Notes under the pieces: model-generated
Seen by the model: the letters and a program-made list of their open reading frames with translations, nothing else
Database searches by the model: none
Told to the model about the DNA's origin: nothing
Translations under genes and position numbers: made by a program
Assembly: GCA_028583685.1 (NCBI GenBank)
Contig: JAMXIF010000077.1
Location: 9,868,584 to 9,932,583, forward strand
Source of the DNA: Petaurus breviceps papuanus
Lineage: Eukaryota > Chordata > Mammalia > Diprotodontia > Petauridae
DNA: 64,000 nucleotides
Direction of reading: 5' to 3'
In this document: positions 11,195 to 21,424 of the stretch, one piece after another
Numbering within the stretch: the first letter of the stretch is position 1
How the letters are laid out: each line of letters opens with the position of its first letter

Positions 11195-11272
11195 CAATAA
11201 TAGCTGTCATTTTAGTAGAGCTTTAAGGTTTGTAATTTATCATTGAAGGGACCTTAGATATATGATCTAGTC
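11195..11272 (-). repeat. MIR3/L3 fragment carrying the SINE pair
   Basis: TAATAGCTGTCATTTTAGTA, then GAAGGGACCTTAGATATATG is the left part of an old MIR3/L3 repeat. Its right part resumes at 11631 after two WSINEs. Confidence 0.6.
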
Positions 11273-11288
11273 TTAGCCCTTGATTTTT

Positions 11289-11446
11289 TTGGGTTGTTTT
11301 TGCTTTTTTTTGGAGGGCAACTGGTGTTAAGTGACTTGACCAAAGTCACATGGCTAGTAAGTGTGTTAAGTGTCTGAGACAGGATTTGAACTCAGGTTCT
11401 CCTGACTCCAAGGCCGGCGCTCTATTTACTGTGCCACCTAGCCGCC
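11289..11446 (-). repeat. WSINE/Mar-type SINE (left of pair)
   Basis: The plus strand shows a T-rich tail, GGAGGGCAACTGGTGTTAAG, TCACATGGCTAGTAAGTG and CTGTGCCACCTAGCCGCC. It is a complete copy on the minus strand. It lies within the 16-bp duplication shared with the next SINE. Confidence 0.88.
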
Positions 11447-11472
11447 TAAAATATTATTTAAATTTTATTTTA

Positions 11473-11614
11473 TTTTTTTTGCTTTTTGGAGGTAGGAAGG
11501 CAGGGCAATTGGGGTTAAGTGACTTGCCCAAGGTCATATGGTTAGTGACAAGTGTCTGAGGGCAGATTTGAACTCAAGTCCTCCTGACTCCAGGGCCAGT
11601 GCTCTATTCACTGA
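11473..11614 (-). repeat. WSINE/Mar-type SINE (right of pair)
   Basis: The plus strand shows T8-GC-T5, GGGCAATTGGGGTTAAGTGA and CCAGTGCTCTATTCACTG. TTAGCCCTTGATTTTT lies at 11615-11630 and again at 11273-11288, a perfect 16-bp target duplication enclosing both SINEs. Confidence 0.88.
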
Positions 11615-11630
11615 TTAGCCCTTGATTTTT

Positions 11631-12012
11631 AAGACATGGAAAGCAAGTCCAAAAGAGGGTAAATAACTTTTTCAAAGTTGCATGAACTAAGTCCTCTCTT
11701 CCTTCCTCTCTAAACTTGACTCCTGACTTCTCTACCATACTATAGCAGCCTTCTCAGCCTGAAAGTTCACTCTGCCTGAAATCTCTTCACTCTGGATTCT
11801 CACTCTACCCTAGCCTTCCCACCTCAGCAGTGTCCTCTGCTCCTTCAGCCCATTCCTCTGAATGACTGGTTCCTCCCAGAATCTGCATTTTAAGCAAATT
11901 GCCCAGACCATCCATGACATTATTCATCTCTGGGCTCTACTCCAAGCTTTCTGGGTATTAATTGCCATGTTCCTCCCTTCCTCTGTTTTTAGCTTCCTTT
12001 CCCACCCATCCT
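11631..12012. other. Decayed MIR3 end, then possible L2
   Basis: The MIR3/L3 repeat resumes after the SINE pair and fades by about 11690. Pyrimidine-rich sequence at 11700-11990 has L2-like spacing but no convincing motif. Confidence 0.35.
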
Positions 12013-12165
12013 CATTTATCAATCAAACAGCATTTATTAAAGTGCCTACTATGTGCCAGTCACTGTGATGAACCTGGGGATATAAAAAGAGGAAAAAGAC
12101 AGTTGCTGCCTTCAAGGAACTCAATATCAAAATGGAGGAGACAATAAACAAATGTATGTAAATAA
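12013..12165 (-). repeat. L2 3' end
   Basis: CATTTATTAAAGTGCCTACT, ATGTGCCAGTCACTGTG and TGCCTTCAAGGAACTCAATA are the antisense L2 terminus. Confidence 0.85.
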
Positions 12166-12169
12166 GTGT

Positions 12170-12256
12170 CTCTTTTTTCTCTCTCCACATACAAATACAC
12201 ATATGTACATATACACACATACACAATACACATATGCATATATACACACATATATT
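12170..12256. repeat. Complex AC/AT microsatellite
   Basis: A mixture of CACATA, TGTACATA and ACACACATA units. It separates two L2 ends of opposite orientation. Confidence 0.9.
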
Positions 12257-12380
12257 AGAATGTAAGGTACCTGAGGTCAGGGACTGTCTTTCTTCTGATA
12301 TCTGTTTTTCCAGGGCTTAGCACAGTGCTTTGCATGTAGCAAGCCCTTAGTAGATGCTTGTTGGCTTAGCTTGTTGACTG
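12257..12380 (+). repeat. L2 3' end
   Basis: GAATGTAAGGTACCTGAGG, GGGACTGTCTTTCTTCTG and TTAGCACAGTGCTTTGCATG, then the AGATGCTTGTTG tail. Confidence 0.85.
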
Positions 12381-12384
12381 TTGT

Positions 12385-12700
12385 GGAGAGATGGAATATA
12401 GCCCAGTGGATAGAGGCATGAAGATATTGGTTCAAGTCTGGCCTCCAACCACTTGTGTGACCCTGGACAAATCAGTCAGCCTTTGGATTCTCACCGCAGG
12501 GGACTGTCTAAGTCTATAAGCTATACAAGGGCTGTGGAGGGAGTTTCCACCATCCTGAGAGTTGCCTATGCCAGACCAAAAAGATCTTTGTTGTACTGGA
12601 GATTGCTGTTCCTTCAAAGATATTCATGTAGCTTTCCCTGATTCTGATCTGCAGTGATTCTCTCTAAAAGGAGGGGTTTGGACTAACATTGAGATTATGC
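12385..12700 (+). repeat. tRNA-derived SINE of a second type
   Basis: CCCAGTGGATAGAGGC, TTCAAGTCTGGCCTCC and GTGTGACCCTGGAC form the head. The body GTGGAGGGAGTTTCCACCAT differs from MIR, MAR1 and WSINE. A similar body recurs at 43440-43660. I cannot name the family. Confidence 0.65.
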
Positions 12701-12779
12701 CTCTGGCCAGATGACTAAAATATACCAACAGCTGTCCTAATCCTACTTAGCACCCAAGATGTAATTTGTATCCAATCTC

Positions 12780-13050
12780 ACCCATAAATCTGTTCTTGGT
12801 CTACTCCAGTTCACATTTCTTTCTCCCTCGTGTGAACTTCTTATAGCTAGTGCTATACCATTTATCATTTAATCATATGCTGTGAAATGTATCATTAAAG
12901 TCATCACTCTGGTTTCACCCCTGTTAGTTTTATCTCCCTGATGAGATGGTGGAGAGCAGAGGCTGTGGCTTATACTTTTTCCATCTCTCTCTGTACCCAC
13001 ATAGGGTAGTATAATGAGTAGGAGGTCAATAAATGCTTTAACCTTATGCG
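12780..13050 (+). repeat. L2 LINE 3' portion
   Basis: GAACTTCTTATAGCTAGTGC, CTCTCTGTACCCACATAGGG and GTAGGAGGTCAATAAATGC-like end. Confidence 0.6.
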
Positions 13051-13084
13051 ATTCCCTTCACATCTCTGGCCTGTCTTTTTCTCA

Positions 13085-13290
13085 TCTGCATCTTCCCTTT
13101 AAGATGATCGCCAACTTACCCTAAATCTTGCTTGTGCACAGTAGTGTGCATGTGGTCTCCTCCATTAGACTATAAGCTCCATGAGGGCAAGGACTGTTTT
13201 TTGATTTTCTTTGTATTTCCAATGGTTAGCATAGTGTCTGAGAGGCAGTAGGTGCTCAGTAAATGTTTGTTGACTTGACATGACTGATAT
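13085..13290 (+). repeat. L2 3' end
   Basis: TTAGACTATAAGCTCCATGA, GGGCAAGGACTGTTTTTTG and AGGTGCTCAGTAAATGTTTG are a well preserved L2 terminus. Confidence 0.88.
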
Positions 13291-13299
13291 GACTTATAA

Positions 13300-13427
13300 A
13301 ACCAGGGTGTTGCACTAGATAAGCTCTGAGATCCTTGCCAGTTCTATTCTGGGACCCTATGAGTTATACCTTAGTGGTTATTATGAGTATAAAACAAGAT
13401 CAGCACTTAGCCTAGTGGCTGGCACAT
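13300..13427 (+). repeat. MIR-type SINE, split
   Basis: GATAAGCTCTGAGATCCTTG, then a tail ending CTAGTGGCTGGCACAT. The tail resumes after the MAR1 as CAGTAGGCACTGAATAAATG at about 13672-13700. Confidence 0.6.
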
Positions 13428-13662
13428 TGCTGTTCAGTTTTTTTCAACTCTTTGTGACCCCATTTAGGGTTTTCTTGGTGAGGATACTGGAGTGCTTTGC
13501 CATATCCTTCTCCAGCTCATTTTATAGATGAGGAAACTGAGGTCAACAAGGTTAAGTGACTTGCTCAAGGTCACACAGCTAGTAAGTGTCTGAGGTCAGA
13601 TTTTCACTCAGATCTTCCCGACTCCACACCTGGCACTCTTTCCACTCAGTCATCCAGCTGCT
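13428..13662 (-). repeat. MAR1 SINE
   Basis: TTCAACTCTTTGTGACCCCA, GGATACTGGAGTGCTTTGCC, AGATGAGGAAACTGAGG and ACACAGCTAGTAAGTGTCTG give a nearly complete antisense MAR1. It is inserted in a MIR tail. Confidence 0.88.
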
Positions 13663-13705
13663 TTGGTATACAGTAGGCACTGAATAAATGTTTATTGACT
13701 GACTC

Positions 13706-14044
13706 ACTGACAGATCATGATATGAAAAGATTCTATAAACCAAGGAATGCTCTCCAAAATAAACTATGTAGACATGACTTCCCCAAAGTGGTCAGAAGTG
13801 ATCCCATGAGTCCGAAGCATGCCCAGTAAACGGATGATCTCTGTCCCTCCTAGGCTGTTTTAAGTTTTCAATGATTATTTTTCAACACTTCAGGGGAACT
13901 ATGATCTCACCAATGTGAGCATAAGGATTTTTCATTTATTTGCTTTTTCCAACATGTACATGTAGAAATTAAATGTATCTGCTCAGGCAGATTCTTTTGT
14001 TCTATCAGCCTTGTGATAATCACTGCAGACACATTCCAAGCTCC
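13706..14044. other. Unique stretch
   Basis: No repeat or coding signal recognised. Confidence 0.4.
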
Positions 14045-14140
14045 TGGTCCCAAATGGAGGGGATGTAAAGAAGACTGAGGCAGGTCCCTGCCTCCAAAGA
14101 GATTCCAGTCTAGCAGAGGAGAAAAAGATACACACATATA
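14045..14140 (-). repeat. L2 3' fragment
   Basis: GTCCCTGCCTCCAAAGAGAT, then CCAGTCTAGCAGAGG is the antisense L2 terminal block. Confidence 0.6.
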
Positions 14141-14289
14141 TGTTCTTTTCTTTGGTTGTTTGGTTTTCTCTATATAGGTTCCTCCCTACTTTAAGATTCT
14201 ACCAATTTAAGAGCATTGTAAAGTTCTGAAAGAATTCACAGAAGTGAAGAACAATAAATTTTGAGGTAAAAGGAACTTTAAGGGTCATC

Positions 14290-14500
14290 AAGTGTGAGGA
14301 TTTTGACTTTTTTGCTGTGTAATGGACCTCTTTAACAATGTAATGGAGCTTAAGAACTCCTTTACCAAATACTGTTTTGAGATTGCATAAAATCAAATAC
14401 AGAATATTACAAAGAGAGACAGTTATATTGAAATAGAACCATTAAAATATTTAAAATGTTTTTGAAAAGCAGATGCAATTCCAGGTGAAGGACTCCTGAT
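14290..14500 (-). mobile_element. Old DNA element, relative of 40318-40792
   Basis: GTGTAATGGACCTCTTTAAC, GCATAAAATCAAATACAGAA and GTTATATTGAAATAGAACC match, in reverse, the 3' part of the element at 40318-40792. There is no transposase. It is degraded and lacks a clean end here. Confidence 0.5.
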
Positions 14501-14599
14501 TCTAGTCTACTTCCCTCCCCCTATTTTTAATTTTTATTTTTCCAATGTGAGGGAATCATTTCTTGTGAGTGCCAGGGAATGGATTTGATGGAAATAAAC

Positions 14600-14940
14600 T
14601 AGTTGAAACAGTGTCATGGAATGATTGCCAGAGACAGGAGACCTGGATTTAAATCCTACCTCAAATGTTAGGAATCACTTACTCAACCAACAAGTATTTA
14701 TTAGGTGCCTATTATGAAGTGTTCAGAATAAAAACAAAAACAAAAAAACATTGATAAAAATAGTCCCTGACCTCAAGGAGCTTACAGTCTAATGGGAGGG
14801 AGAACATATGCATTTGTTGGTATTAGACTTTTGGCAGAATGGAGGAGGGAGTGTAATATTAATGATCACATTACCATATTAGTTGTGAGAAAAGGCTTTA
14901 CAAGCCTTAAAGCATCATGTAAATGTAAGACATTATTCTA
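14600..14940. repeat. MIR scraps flanking an antisense L2 end
   Basis: A MIR head lies at about 14610-14685 (GAGACCTGGATTTAAATCC-like). The L2 terminus is antisense at 14690-14815 (AGTATTTATTAGGTGCCTAT, CTCAAGGAGCTTACAGTC). A MIR tail lies at about 14880-14935. Confidence 0.65.
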
Positions 14941-15056
14941 TGTAAAGGAAGGTCAAATGGAGAAATAAGTAATGATAGGCAAAAACAAGGCTGATGGAGA
15001 ATGCAGGATTATTCTATGAATAAAAAAAGGTGGGAATGTCTGAAAAAAAGGGCAAA

Positions 15057-15335
15057 GATCATAGAATCATACAATTTCAGAGGACCACCTGGTCCAAACT
15101 ACACCTGAAAGAGAATCCTTCCTATGGCATAGTTGAGAAGAGGTCATCCAATCTTTGATTGAAGACCTCCAAAGAGGTAGAACCTAATACATCCCTTAAG
15201 AAGCCCATTCCACTTTTCACTACCTCTCATCCTTAGGAAGTTTTCATTGACATCAAGTCTAAATGTGTGTCTTTATGATTTCTATCCATTGCTATTATCT
15301 GGGCACTCTGGGGAAAAAAAGAAAGTACTTTTATA
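15057..15335 (+). repeat. CR1/L3 LINE 3' portion
   Basis: AGAATCATACAATTTCAGAG, AGGTCATCCAATCTTTGATT, AAGAAGCCCATTCCACTTTT and CTTAGGAAGTTTTCATTGAC follow CR1/L3 order closely. Confidence 0.8.
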
Positions 15336-15404
15336 CCCAAAATGGGTGTCCACATATTTGTCGCTGAGTACTTAAAATTTGTATGGACCAAAAGGATTAA
15401 GGAA

Positions 15405-15600
15405 AAAATCCCTGCTCTTCCTAGTTAAGCCTCCTTCAAATATTCCCTCAAATGGTAGATGAGAAAACTTCATCACATTGATGCTAATTGCTGAAGATCA
15501 CTTAAAGAGTTCAGCTGCAGAATTGGGAATAGAACCCAGAAGTTCTTTTTCCCAGCCATCTATTTTTAACCATGACACTCTCCTAAAATGCTGGTTACAG
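15405..15600 (-). repeat. MIR-type SINE, decayed
   Basis: GATGAGAAAACTTCATCAC and GGAATAGAACCCAGAAGTTC are the antisense MIR core and head. Confidence 0.5.
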
Positions 15601-15954
15601 GGAATAGATATTATCCATTCATATTTCTCACATTACCATAGCAATCAAAATTATTTATAGCATAAAGACCCCAGAAAAAATCATACTGGAATATTTTAAC
15701 ATAAAACTTAATTTTAATTTTTTAAAGGATTACACTGAAGCATTGTACTAATCCCTAACATTATCCCTTCAGCTCTAACACTTACTTGCTTTACTCTCCC
15801 AGGATTATATATTTCTAGTTCTGATTTTATTTATTGTTTTCTGAATGTTTTTCCAAACAGGAAAATAAAGAAATATTATCACTTGTCCCAAAATTGCATG
15901 TTAGAACAATGGAAAACATCTGAGTGTTTTTTTTTTTTAAGTTTCTGAATTTCA
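15601..15954. other. AT-rich unique stretch
   Basis: No recognised feature apart from a T-run at 15930-15939. Confidence 0.4.
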
Positions 15955-16790
15955 GCATTAGAAGGGACTTTGGAAACATCCTAGGCCAACCTGTGCTTGG
16001 GCACCAACAGATGGTAATTCAGTATTGGTTCAAAAACCTCTAATGAGGGTATCCCAGTGACTTTGGGGGGCAACTCATTCCATTTTTTCACAGGACTAAT
16101 TCTTAGGAGGCTTTTCCTTATATTGATTCTCAATTCTTTCCAACTCCTAACCACTGCTTCTGATTCTAAATCTTAGGATCAGTCACAACAAGGCTAATTG
16201 TTTTCCTGCATGAAAGTCCTTCAGATATTCTTTTATTTTATTTTTTTGCTTTTTGGAGGGCAATTGGGGTTAAGTGACTTGCCCAAAGTCACACAGCTAG
16301 TGAGTATGTCAAGTTTCTGGGGCAGGATTTGAACTCAGGTCCCCCTGACACCAGGGCCAGTGTTCCATTCACTGTGCCACCTAGCTGCCCCTTAGTTTTT
16401 CAGATATTCTTGAAGATAACTGTTATGAATCCTTCCACCACCCAAGTCTTATCTTTTCTAGACTAAACATCCCTGTTGCTTCAACCCAGTGCTCATATCC
16501 TTCAATATTTTGTTGACCTTCCTTTGGCTCAATCAGTCAACAATCAATAATTAATTAATAATTTCCTTCCTAAAACATAATTCCCAAGATTGAACACAGT
16601 ACTCTAGAAATGGGATAGACAATAGATTCTTGATTGGGATAGACAATTACAGGACTATTACCTCTACGGTCCTTGACACTTCACTTCTCTTAACATCATC
16701 TAAGATTGCATTAGTTTTTTTTATTCCCATACCATATTATTGACTCATATTCTACTTACATGCCTACAAAATCCCTGGATCTATGAAATC
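15955..16790 (+). repeat. CR1/L3 LINE, long 3' portion, split by WSINE
   Basis: TTCAGCATTAGAAGGGACTT, GGGGGGCAACTCATTCCATT, TAGGAGGCTTTTCCTTATAT and CTAGACTAAACATCCCTGTT, then ATTGCATTAGTTTTTTTTAT and TATTGACTCATATTCTACTT extend further into CR1 than the other copies. The WSINE at 16233-16398 interrupts it. Confidence 0.82.
16233..16398 (-). repeat. WSINE/Mar-type SINE with 13-bp target duplication
   Basis: The T-run tail, GGGCAATTGGGGTTAAGTG, CACACAGCTAGTGAGTATG and CACTGTGCCACCTAGCTGCC give a complete antisense copy. TTCAGATATTCTT flanks it perfectly at 16220-16232 and 16399-16411. Confidence 0.93.
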
Positions 16791-17124
16791 ATGCCTCCTC
16801 TATGAAATATGGAATGATCCATCCTTCAAAAAGTCACATGGTCCCTTAGTGATTATTGCTTCCTACCCTAGATGTTTACCAGCCATCCCTTTCATAATAA
16901 CTGTCTAGAATTTTGCATGGAATCAAAGACAAATGCAATGACATATAGCTTACAGACCCCCATTCTTTATGCTCTTTCCCAGATTACTGACAGTGGCGCC
17001 ATGATCAAATTTGCAATTATTTTCATGCAATATACTGGTGTGCAGTTTTTCTGGACTCAAGGATCTGAACTCATCAAGAGAAGTTAGGCAACCTTTTTCT
17101 CTTTCCCTTCTCATCTTGAATTTC
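16791..17124. other. Unique stretch
   Basis: No recognised repeat. The short open frames here have no familiar motif. Confidence 0.4.
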
Positions 17125-17325
17125 ATGGCACAGCAGATTAAGTATTGTTCTCTGGAGTTAGAGCATTCCAATCCATCCTGCTTCTGACATTCTTCTCTGT
17201 ATGACTTGGGGGAGGGGTCATTTCATTGCCCTGGCCTCACTTTCTCCATCAGTAAAGTGAAAGGATTGGACTAGGTAGATGCTGGGTTTCCTTCCAGATC
17301 TACACCTATGACTCCATCAGCCTCT
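17125..17325 (+). repeat. MIR-type SINE
   Basis: CACTTTCTCCATCAGTAAAG, GGATTGGACTAGGTAGATGC and TTCCTTCCAGATCTACACC match the 3' half of MIR. Confidence 0.65.
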
Positions 17326-17329
17326 TTTG

Positions 17330-17700
17330 TTCTCTCATTCATTGTCCAAAGAGTATTCTTTTTGGCCGAGAAAACAAGTAAAACTAGAGGTAAGTGATTC
17401 TGCCTTTCTTATCATTGCCCATCCACCACAAGCAGTGGGTCTATCCCTTCTCTTATCCTCATCTTTACCTCAATTTACATCAATTACTTCAAACAACAAC
17501 TGCAGTAGCAACAAGAATAACCATTTTATTTTTGGCTCTTTGGAACCCCAACACTCCTTCAGAGGTTTAGCACTCCCAACAATACTCTCAATGGACCATG
17601 TCATTTTGTGTTCATCCTCCATTATATGTCTGTTTCCCTCTTTTCTTTGGGGCCTTTGACACAAAGTAGGCACTCAATTAATGCTTGTTGATTGATGGGT
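17330..17700 (+). repeat. Unique sequence ending in L2 3' end
   Basis: L2 terminus at about 17560-17700: TGACACAAAGTAGGCACTCA, then TTAATGCTTGTTGATTGAT. The sequence from 17330 to 17560 is not recognised. Confidence 0.6.
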
Positions 17701-17769
17701 TTATCAACTGGGTAGGACCAGAAGCAGAGGCAAAATGAGTCATGCCAGAAGAGTGAGGGATGACAGAGA

Positions 17770-17968
17770 GATCATAGATTTCAAGCAAGAAGCAACATTA
17801 GCATTCATCACATACTTTCTCATTTGATAGATGAGGCAGCTGAGGCCCACAGAAGTTAAGTGACTTGCCCCAGGTTACAGAGCTAGTGAATGTCGGAGGT
17901 GGAATTAGAAATCAGGTGTTTATGACTCCATGACCAATGCTCTACTCACTATAACATATTGCTTCTAG
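17770..17968 (-). repeat. MIR3/L3-type repeat
   Basis: TTTGATAGATGAGGCAGCTG, AGTTAAGTGACTTGCCCCAG and TCTACTCACTATAACATATT. Confidence 0.7.
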
Positions 17969-18814
17969 ATGAACAGCCCTAATGTTTGCCATGTGTCCCA
18001 ATAGTGGTTCAATATCTGGCGAAATGGATATTTCACTCAGTGCCTGATGGTTCACATAATCAATCCTTGGTCTTTTTAATAAAAACATATACAAATGCCC
18101 ACAGGTAAAAACAATTTTCAAGACAGTTAAAAAGCGGTTCACAAAAGAAAAAGTAAAATCTATGGGCAGGGACATTTAAAGCAGTCAGAGAAGAGGTTCC
18201 CTGTGGTTTTAGGAGCTGTATGCCAAAGTCTTAAAGCCACTTTTCATATTTGACTTGTTTAAAGGGTCCATGACTGGCTATCAATCCACTTAGGGGGTAC
18301 AGTTAGCTGGAACTGCCCCAATGTTCCCCAAACAACTTTTTTTTTTTTTTTTTGCTTTTAGAAGCCCTGGTTCGTGTAGTAGAAATGTGTATAGGGGTGG
18401 AGTGGGGAGGAGAGAGAATTAACTTAAACTTTCCTGGTTCCACTAGTATTCTGGCCCACAAAACATTGTGATAACCATGAAACTTTGAATTGCCATGTTG
18501 TTTTTTGCCCTCTCAACATCTCTTTGAGAAAGGACAGATATCCTCACGCCTATTTGAGAGGTCAAGAAACCAAGGTTGTGAAAGGTTAAGGAATCTGATC
18601 AAAGTAACTAAATGAATAAGTGGAATTCTCTAGGCTCAGAAGGCATGGCTTAACTCTTCTATTAGGTCAGGATGCCTTTGGATCTTCCCTATGATCTTTT
18701 ACTCCTGGGAAGAATGAGGAGAGTGGCAGAGTTGGAAACCATACTTTTTGTTAGCACGTTGGAGTAAGATATGGTAACTTATAAAAGATCCTCCCACTAA
18801 TCAATGTCTTTTTT
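17969..18814. other. Mostly unique; T-run and MIR3 scrap
   Basis: A T-run of about 16 lies at 18337-18352. A decayed antisense MIR3 core lies at about 18500-18660 (AGAGGTCAAGAAACCAAGG). The rest is unrecognised. Confidence 0.4.
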
Positions 18815-19249
18815 ATCCTTCCTATCAATCAACAAGAATGTAGTAAGCATCTACTATGTGCTAGACACCATGGGTAAAAGACAGCAACGGAGCAATCCCT
18901 GCCCTAAAGGAGGGCAGATATTCTAGTGGGAAGAGATAGCAGAGTGCATGTATAAATATGTATAAGATAGCTATGAAATTATCATAAGGCAGTTTGGGGA
19001 GGAAAGATTACTGAGAAAGGGATGGCATTTGAGTTAAGCCTTGAAGAAAACCACAGATTCTTAGAGGCAGAGGCAAGGAGGAGATGTATTCTGGGTCTGG
19101 GAGAAACCATTGCAAGGCAGGAATAGTGGAGATGGAATTCTGTATGGAGAATAGCATGTAGGCCAGTATGGTTGGACCATAGAATATTTGGAGGATAGGC
19201 TCATAGATTTAGAGCTGGAAAAGAAGATACCACAAAGATAATCAAGACG

Positions 19250-19545
19250 AGAGGTGTCAAACACTTCCTCTGGTAGCTGCAATTCTCCTGAGTGTAGATG
19301 GAACTAGATTAGCATGAAAGTGAAAATATTTAACAAAGTAAATAAAAATACAATAGATTATTTGTTGTTCAGTTATTTTAGTCACTTTGGTCATGTCTGA
19401 CTTCATAACCCCATTGGGGATTTTCTTGGAAGTTTGCTAGGCTAACCATTTCCTTCTCCAACAATGACAACAGAACACTGATAATGTTAGTATGTGGTTT
19501 TCTCAGCTAATATGCACCAGCAGGTGTGTGCTTTAGAGGCCCTTA
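19250..19545 (+). mobile_element. hAT-like MITE inside L2, split by MAR1 scrap
   Basis: It begins GAGGTGTCAAACAC. It shares ATATTTAACAAAGTAAATAA and GATAATGTTAGTATGTGG with the copy at 4146-4375. The right end is unclear. Confidence 0.5.
19363..19463 (-). repeat. MAR1 3' fragment
   Basis: TGTTGTTCAGTTATTTTAGT, TCATGTCTGACTTCATAACC and GGGGATTTTCTTGGAAG are the reversed MAR1 tail. It interrupts the hAT-like element. Confidence 0.75.
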
Positions 19546-19910
19546 TTTCCAATGCCCTCATTCTACAGATGAGGAAATTGAGAAAGCTAAAGGAAATGTG
19601 ATTCCCTGAGGTCCTACAAACCCCAGAGGTGGAGGGGAATAATACAGAAGAAGACCTGGAAAGACAGGGAGGGGCCAGATTGCGAAGAACTTTTAAGTGA
19701 CAAACAAGTTTATATTTGATCGTAAAGGTAATTATGAACCTTTGGAGTATTCAGGGGGGTGGTGATTGTGACATGATCTGACTGCACTTGATGAAAACCA
19801 CTTTGGAGGTTCTACTGAGGACGCTTTGGGAAGGGAAAGAGTTGGGGCAAGGATACCAGAGATGAGGCTTTTGCAATAGTACAGGGAAGAGACCATATGG
19901 GTCTGAACTA

Positions 19911-20369
19911 ATACTTTTTTTTTTTTGTGGAGGAAGAGGAATTACTGGGAAATTCTACCAGAGAGGGGAGGCCACTAACTAACTTTTGGCTCATTATCCA
20001 TGCACACCAATTAGAATCTTCCACTTTCTTTTTGTTAGGAGAGGTGCCTCAGCTACCCTAGAAATACTTTTTGTTTTTATAGGTTCCATTTTCTCCTTCT
20101 TAAAACTATGCCAGCTGATATTTGCATGTTTCTGAAAGGGCAGCAGACTTCCTCTCTGAGCCTCTGACTACCCTTGGAACTCTACTAGCTGTCACCCCTG
20201 CTCACAGGTCCCTTTACATTTCAGATCACCTAGGGCTAGAAGTGACCCCTTCAACTGGCAAGAGGTTGCTGGCAAATTTTTCCTCCTGGCTTTTACATGA
20301 AAGGTATAACATATCTCCTTTCTAGGTATAATGTGTTTCTTTTAGAAGTCAGACTGCCAAAAGGGGAAT
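19911..20369. other. Unique stretch
   Basis: No recognised feature beyond a T-run at 19915-19926. Confidence 0.35.
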
Positions 20370-20770
20370 TTTTATCAATGGCTTTGTAGAAATCAGAGAC
20401 TTGGATGAAAATACAAATCTGTGAATGACATGATGCTGGAAGGGAGAGCTAATTCACTAGGGATGGAGTCAAGATCCAAAAAGGTCTTGACAGGCTGGAA
20501 TGATGAGCCCCGTCTAGTGGGATGGCATTTAATAGAAATGACATGGTTACTAGGCAGATAGACCAGGGAAATGTTGCAGAAATAACACCCAGAGATCTCA
20601 GCACAGAAATCGATGAAGTTCCTCATAACATTCCTATACAAAAGATGGATGGACATGGAGGACTGGGTAGATTCAAAAGTGAATGAAGGACCAGAGTCAA
20701 AGAGTATCAATAAAGGGGTTGATGTCAACCTGGAGTCTTTGGTGGAGTGTCTTCACTCAACATTGTTTTT
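20370..20770 (+). repeat. CR1-type reverse transcriptase remnants, out of order
   Basis: About 20375-20540 corresponds to the part of CR1 RT around the FADDTKLGG motif (ACTTGGATGAAAATACAAAT; GATCCAAAAAGGTCTTGACA). About 20545-20770 corresponds to sequence that should lie upstream in the same gene (GGCAGATAGACCAGGGAAAT; GATGTCAACCTGGAGTC). Both are plus sense and heavily decayed. The reversed order implies a rearrangement or two separate insertions. Confidence 0.6.
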
Positions 20771-20834
20771 CAGTAAACAAGAAGACAGTCTTAGAGAGAA
20801 TATTTTGCAGCTTTTGGGATAATAATAGGAAAGG

Positions 20835-21065
20835 GACTGGAACTGAGATTTCACTGGCACAGGGAGGGCCAGGTGAGGAAATTCCCTCTTCCTATGTAGG
20901 TCAGTACTTTCTGTGCAATTTGTAGTCTTATTAGAGAGTTACCTAGAGAACGGAAAGGTTGAGACTTGCCCAGGATCATATAGCCAGCATATTTCAGAGA
21001 CAGGCTGTGAACTCAGGTCTTTTTGACTCTGAGAGCAGTCTTCTATTCGATATAACACGATGACT
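20835..21065 (-). repeat. CORE-SINE-like family A
   Basis: GTGAGGAAATTCCCTCTTCC, CAATTTGTAGTCTTATTAG, GACTTGCCCAGGATCATATA and GAGAGCAGTCTTCTATTCG. The same layout occurs at 50735-50955. It is a marsupial SINE-like family that I cannot name. Confidence 0.6.
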
Positions 21066-21330
21066 CTCAGGGTAGTAATGACTGACATTGATATAGTGCT
21101 TCAAGGATTATAAAACACTTTTACATACATGATCTCATTTTATCCTTATAACAATTCTATATGAATGACAGGTACTACAGGGATTTTTATGCCTGTTTCA
21201 CAGAGGAGGAACCTAAAACTTAGCAAGGTTAAATGAACTGTCCATAGTCAAACAGCTTGGAGCTGTTAGAGGCAGCACACTTGATCCCAAGTGGAGAACT
21301 CTTTCTAATACACACTGCTGTCTCTCATAA
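21066..21330 (-). repeat. MIR3-type repeat
   Basis: TTGATATAGTGCTTCAAGG, ACATGATCTCATTTTATCCT, a core near 21200 and CTAATACACACTGCTGTCTC. Confidence 0.7.
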
Positions 21331-21424
21331 AACACAAATGGATATCAAATATATTGGAAGATAAGGTCAAGATCTATAAAGGCTGGTATGATGGGTGTAT
21401 CAAATAAAGAATTTGAAGGAAGTA

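Larger units (their letters stand above)
18815..19910 (-). repeat. L2 LINE, about 0.8 kb, with nested insertions
   Basis: From the 3' end: GTAGTAAGCATCTACTATGT, then GGGATGGCATTTGAGTTAAG and GGCCAGATTGCGAAGAAC. TGATTGTGACATGATCTGAC follows, the reverse of the L2 block GATCATGTCAC. A hAT-like element, a MAR1 scrap and a MIR3 core (about 19550-19625) interrupt it. This is one of the longest L2 copies in the window. Confidence 0.78.
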
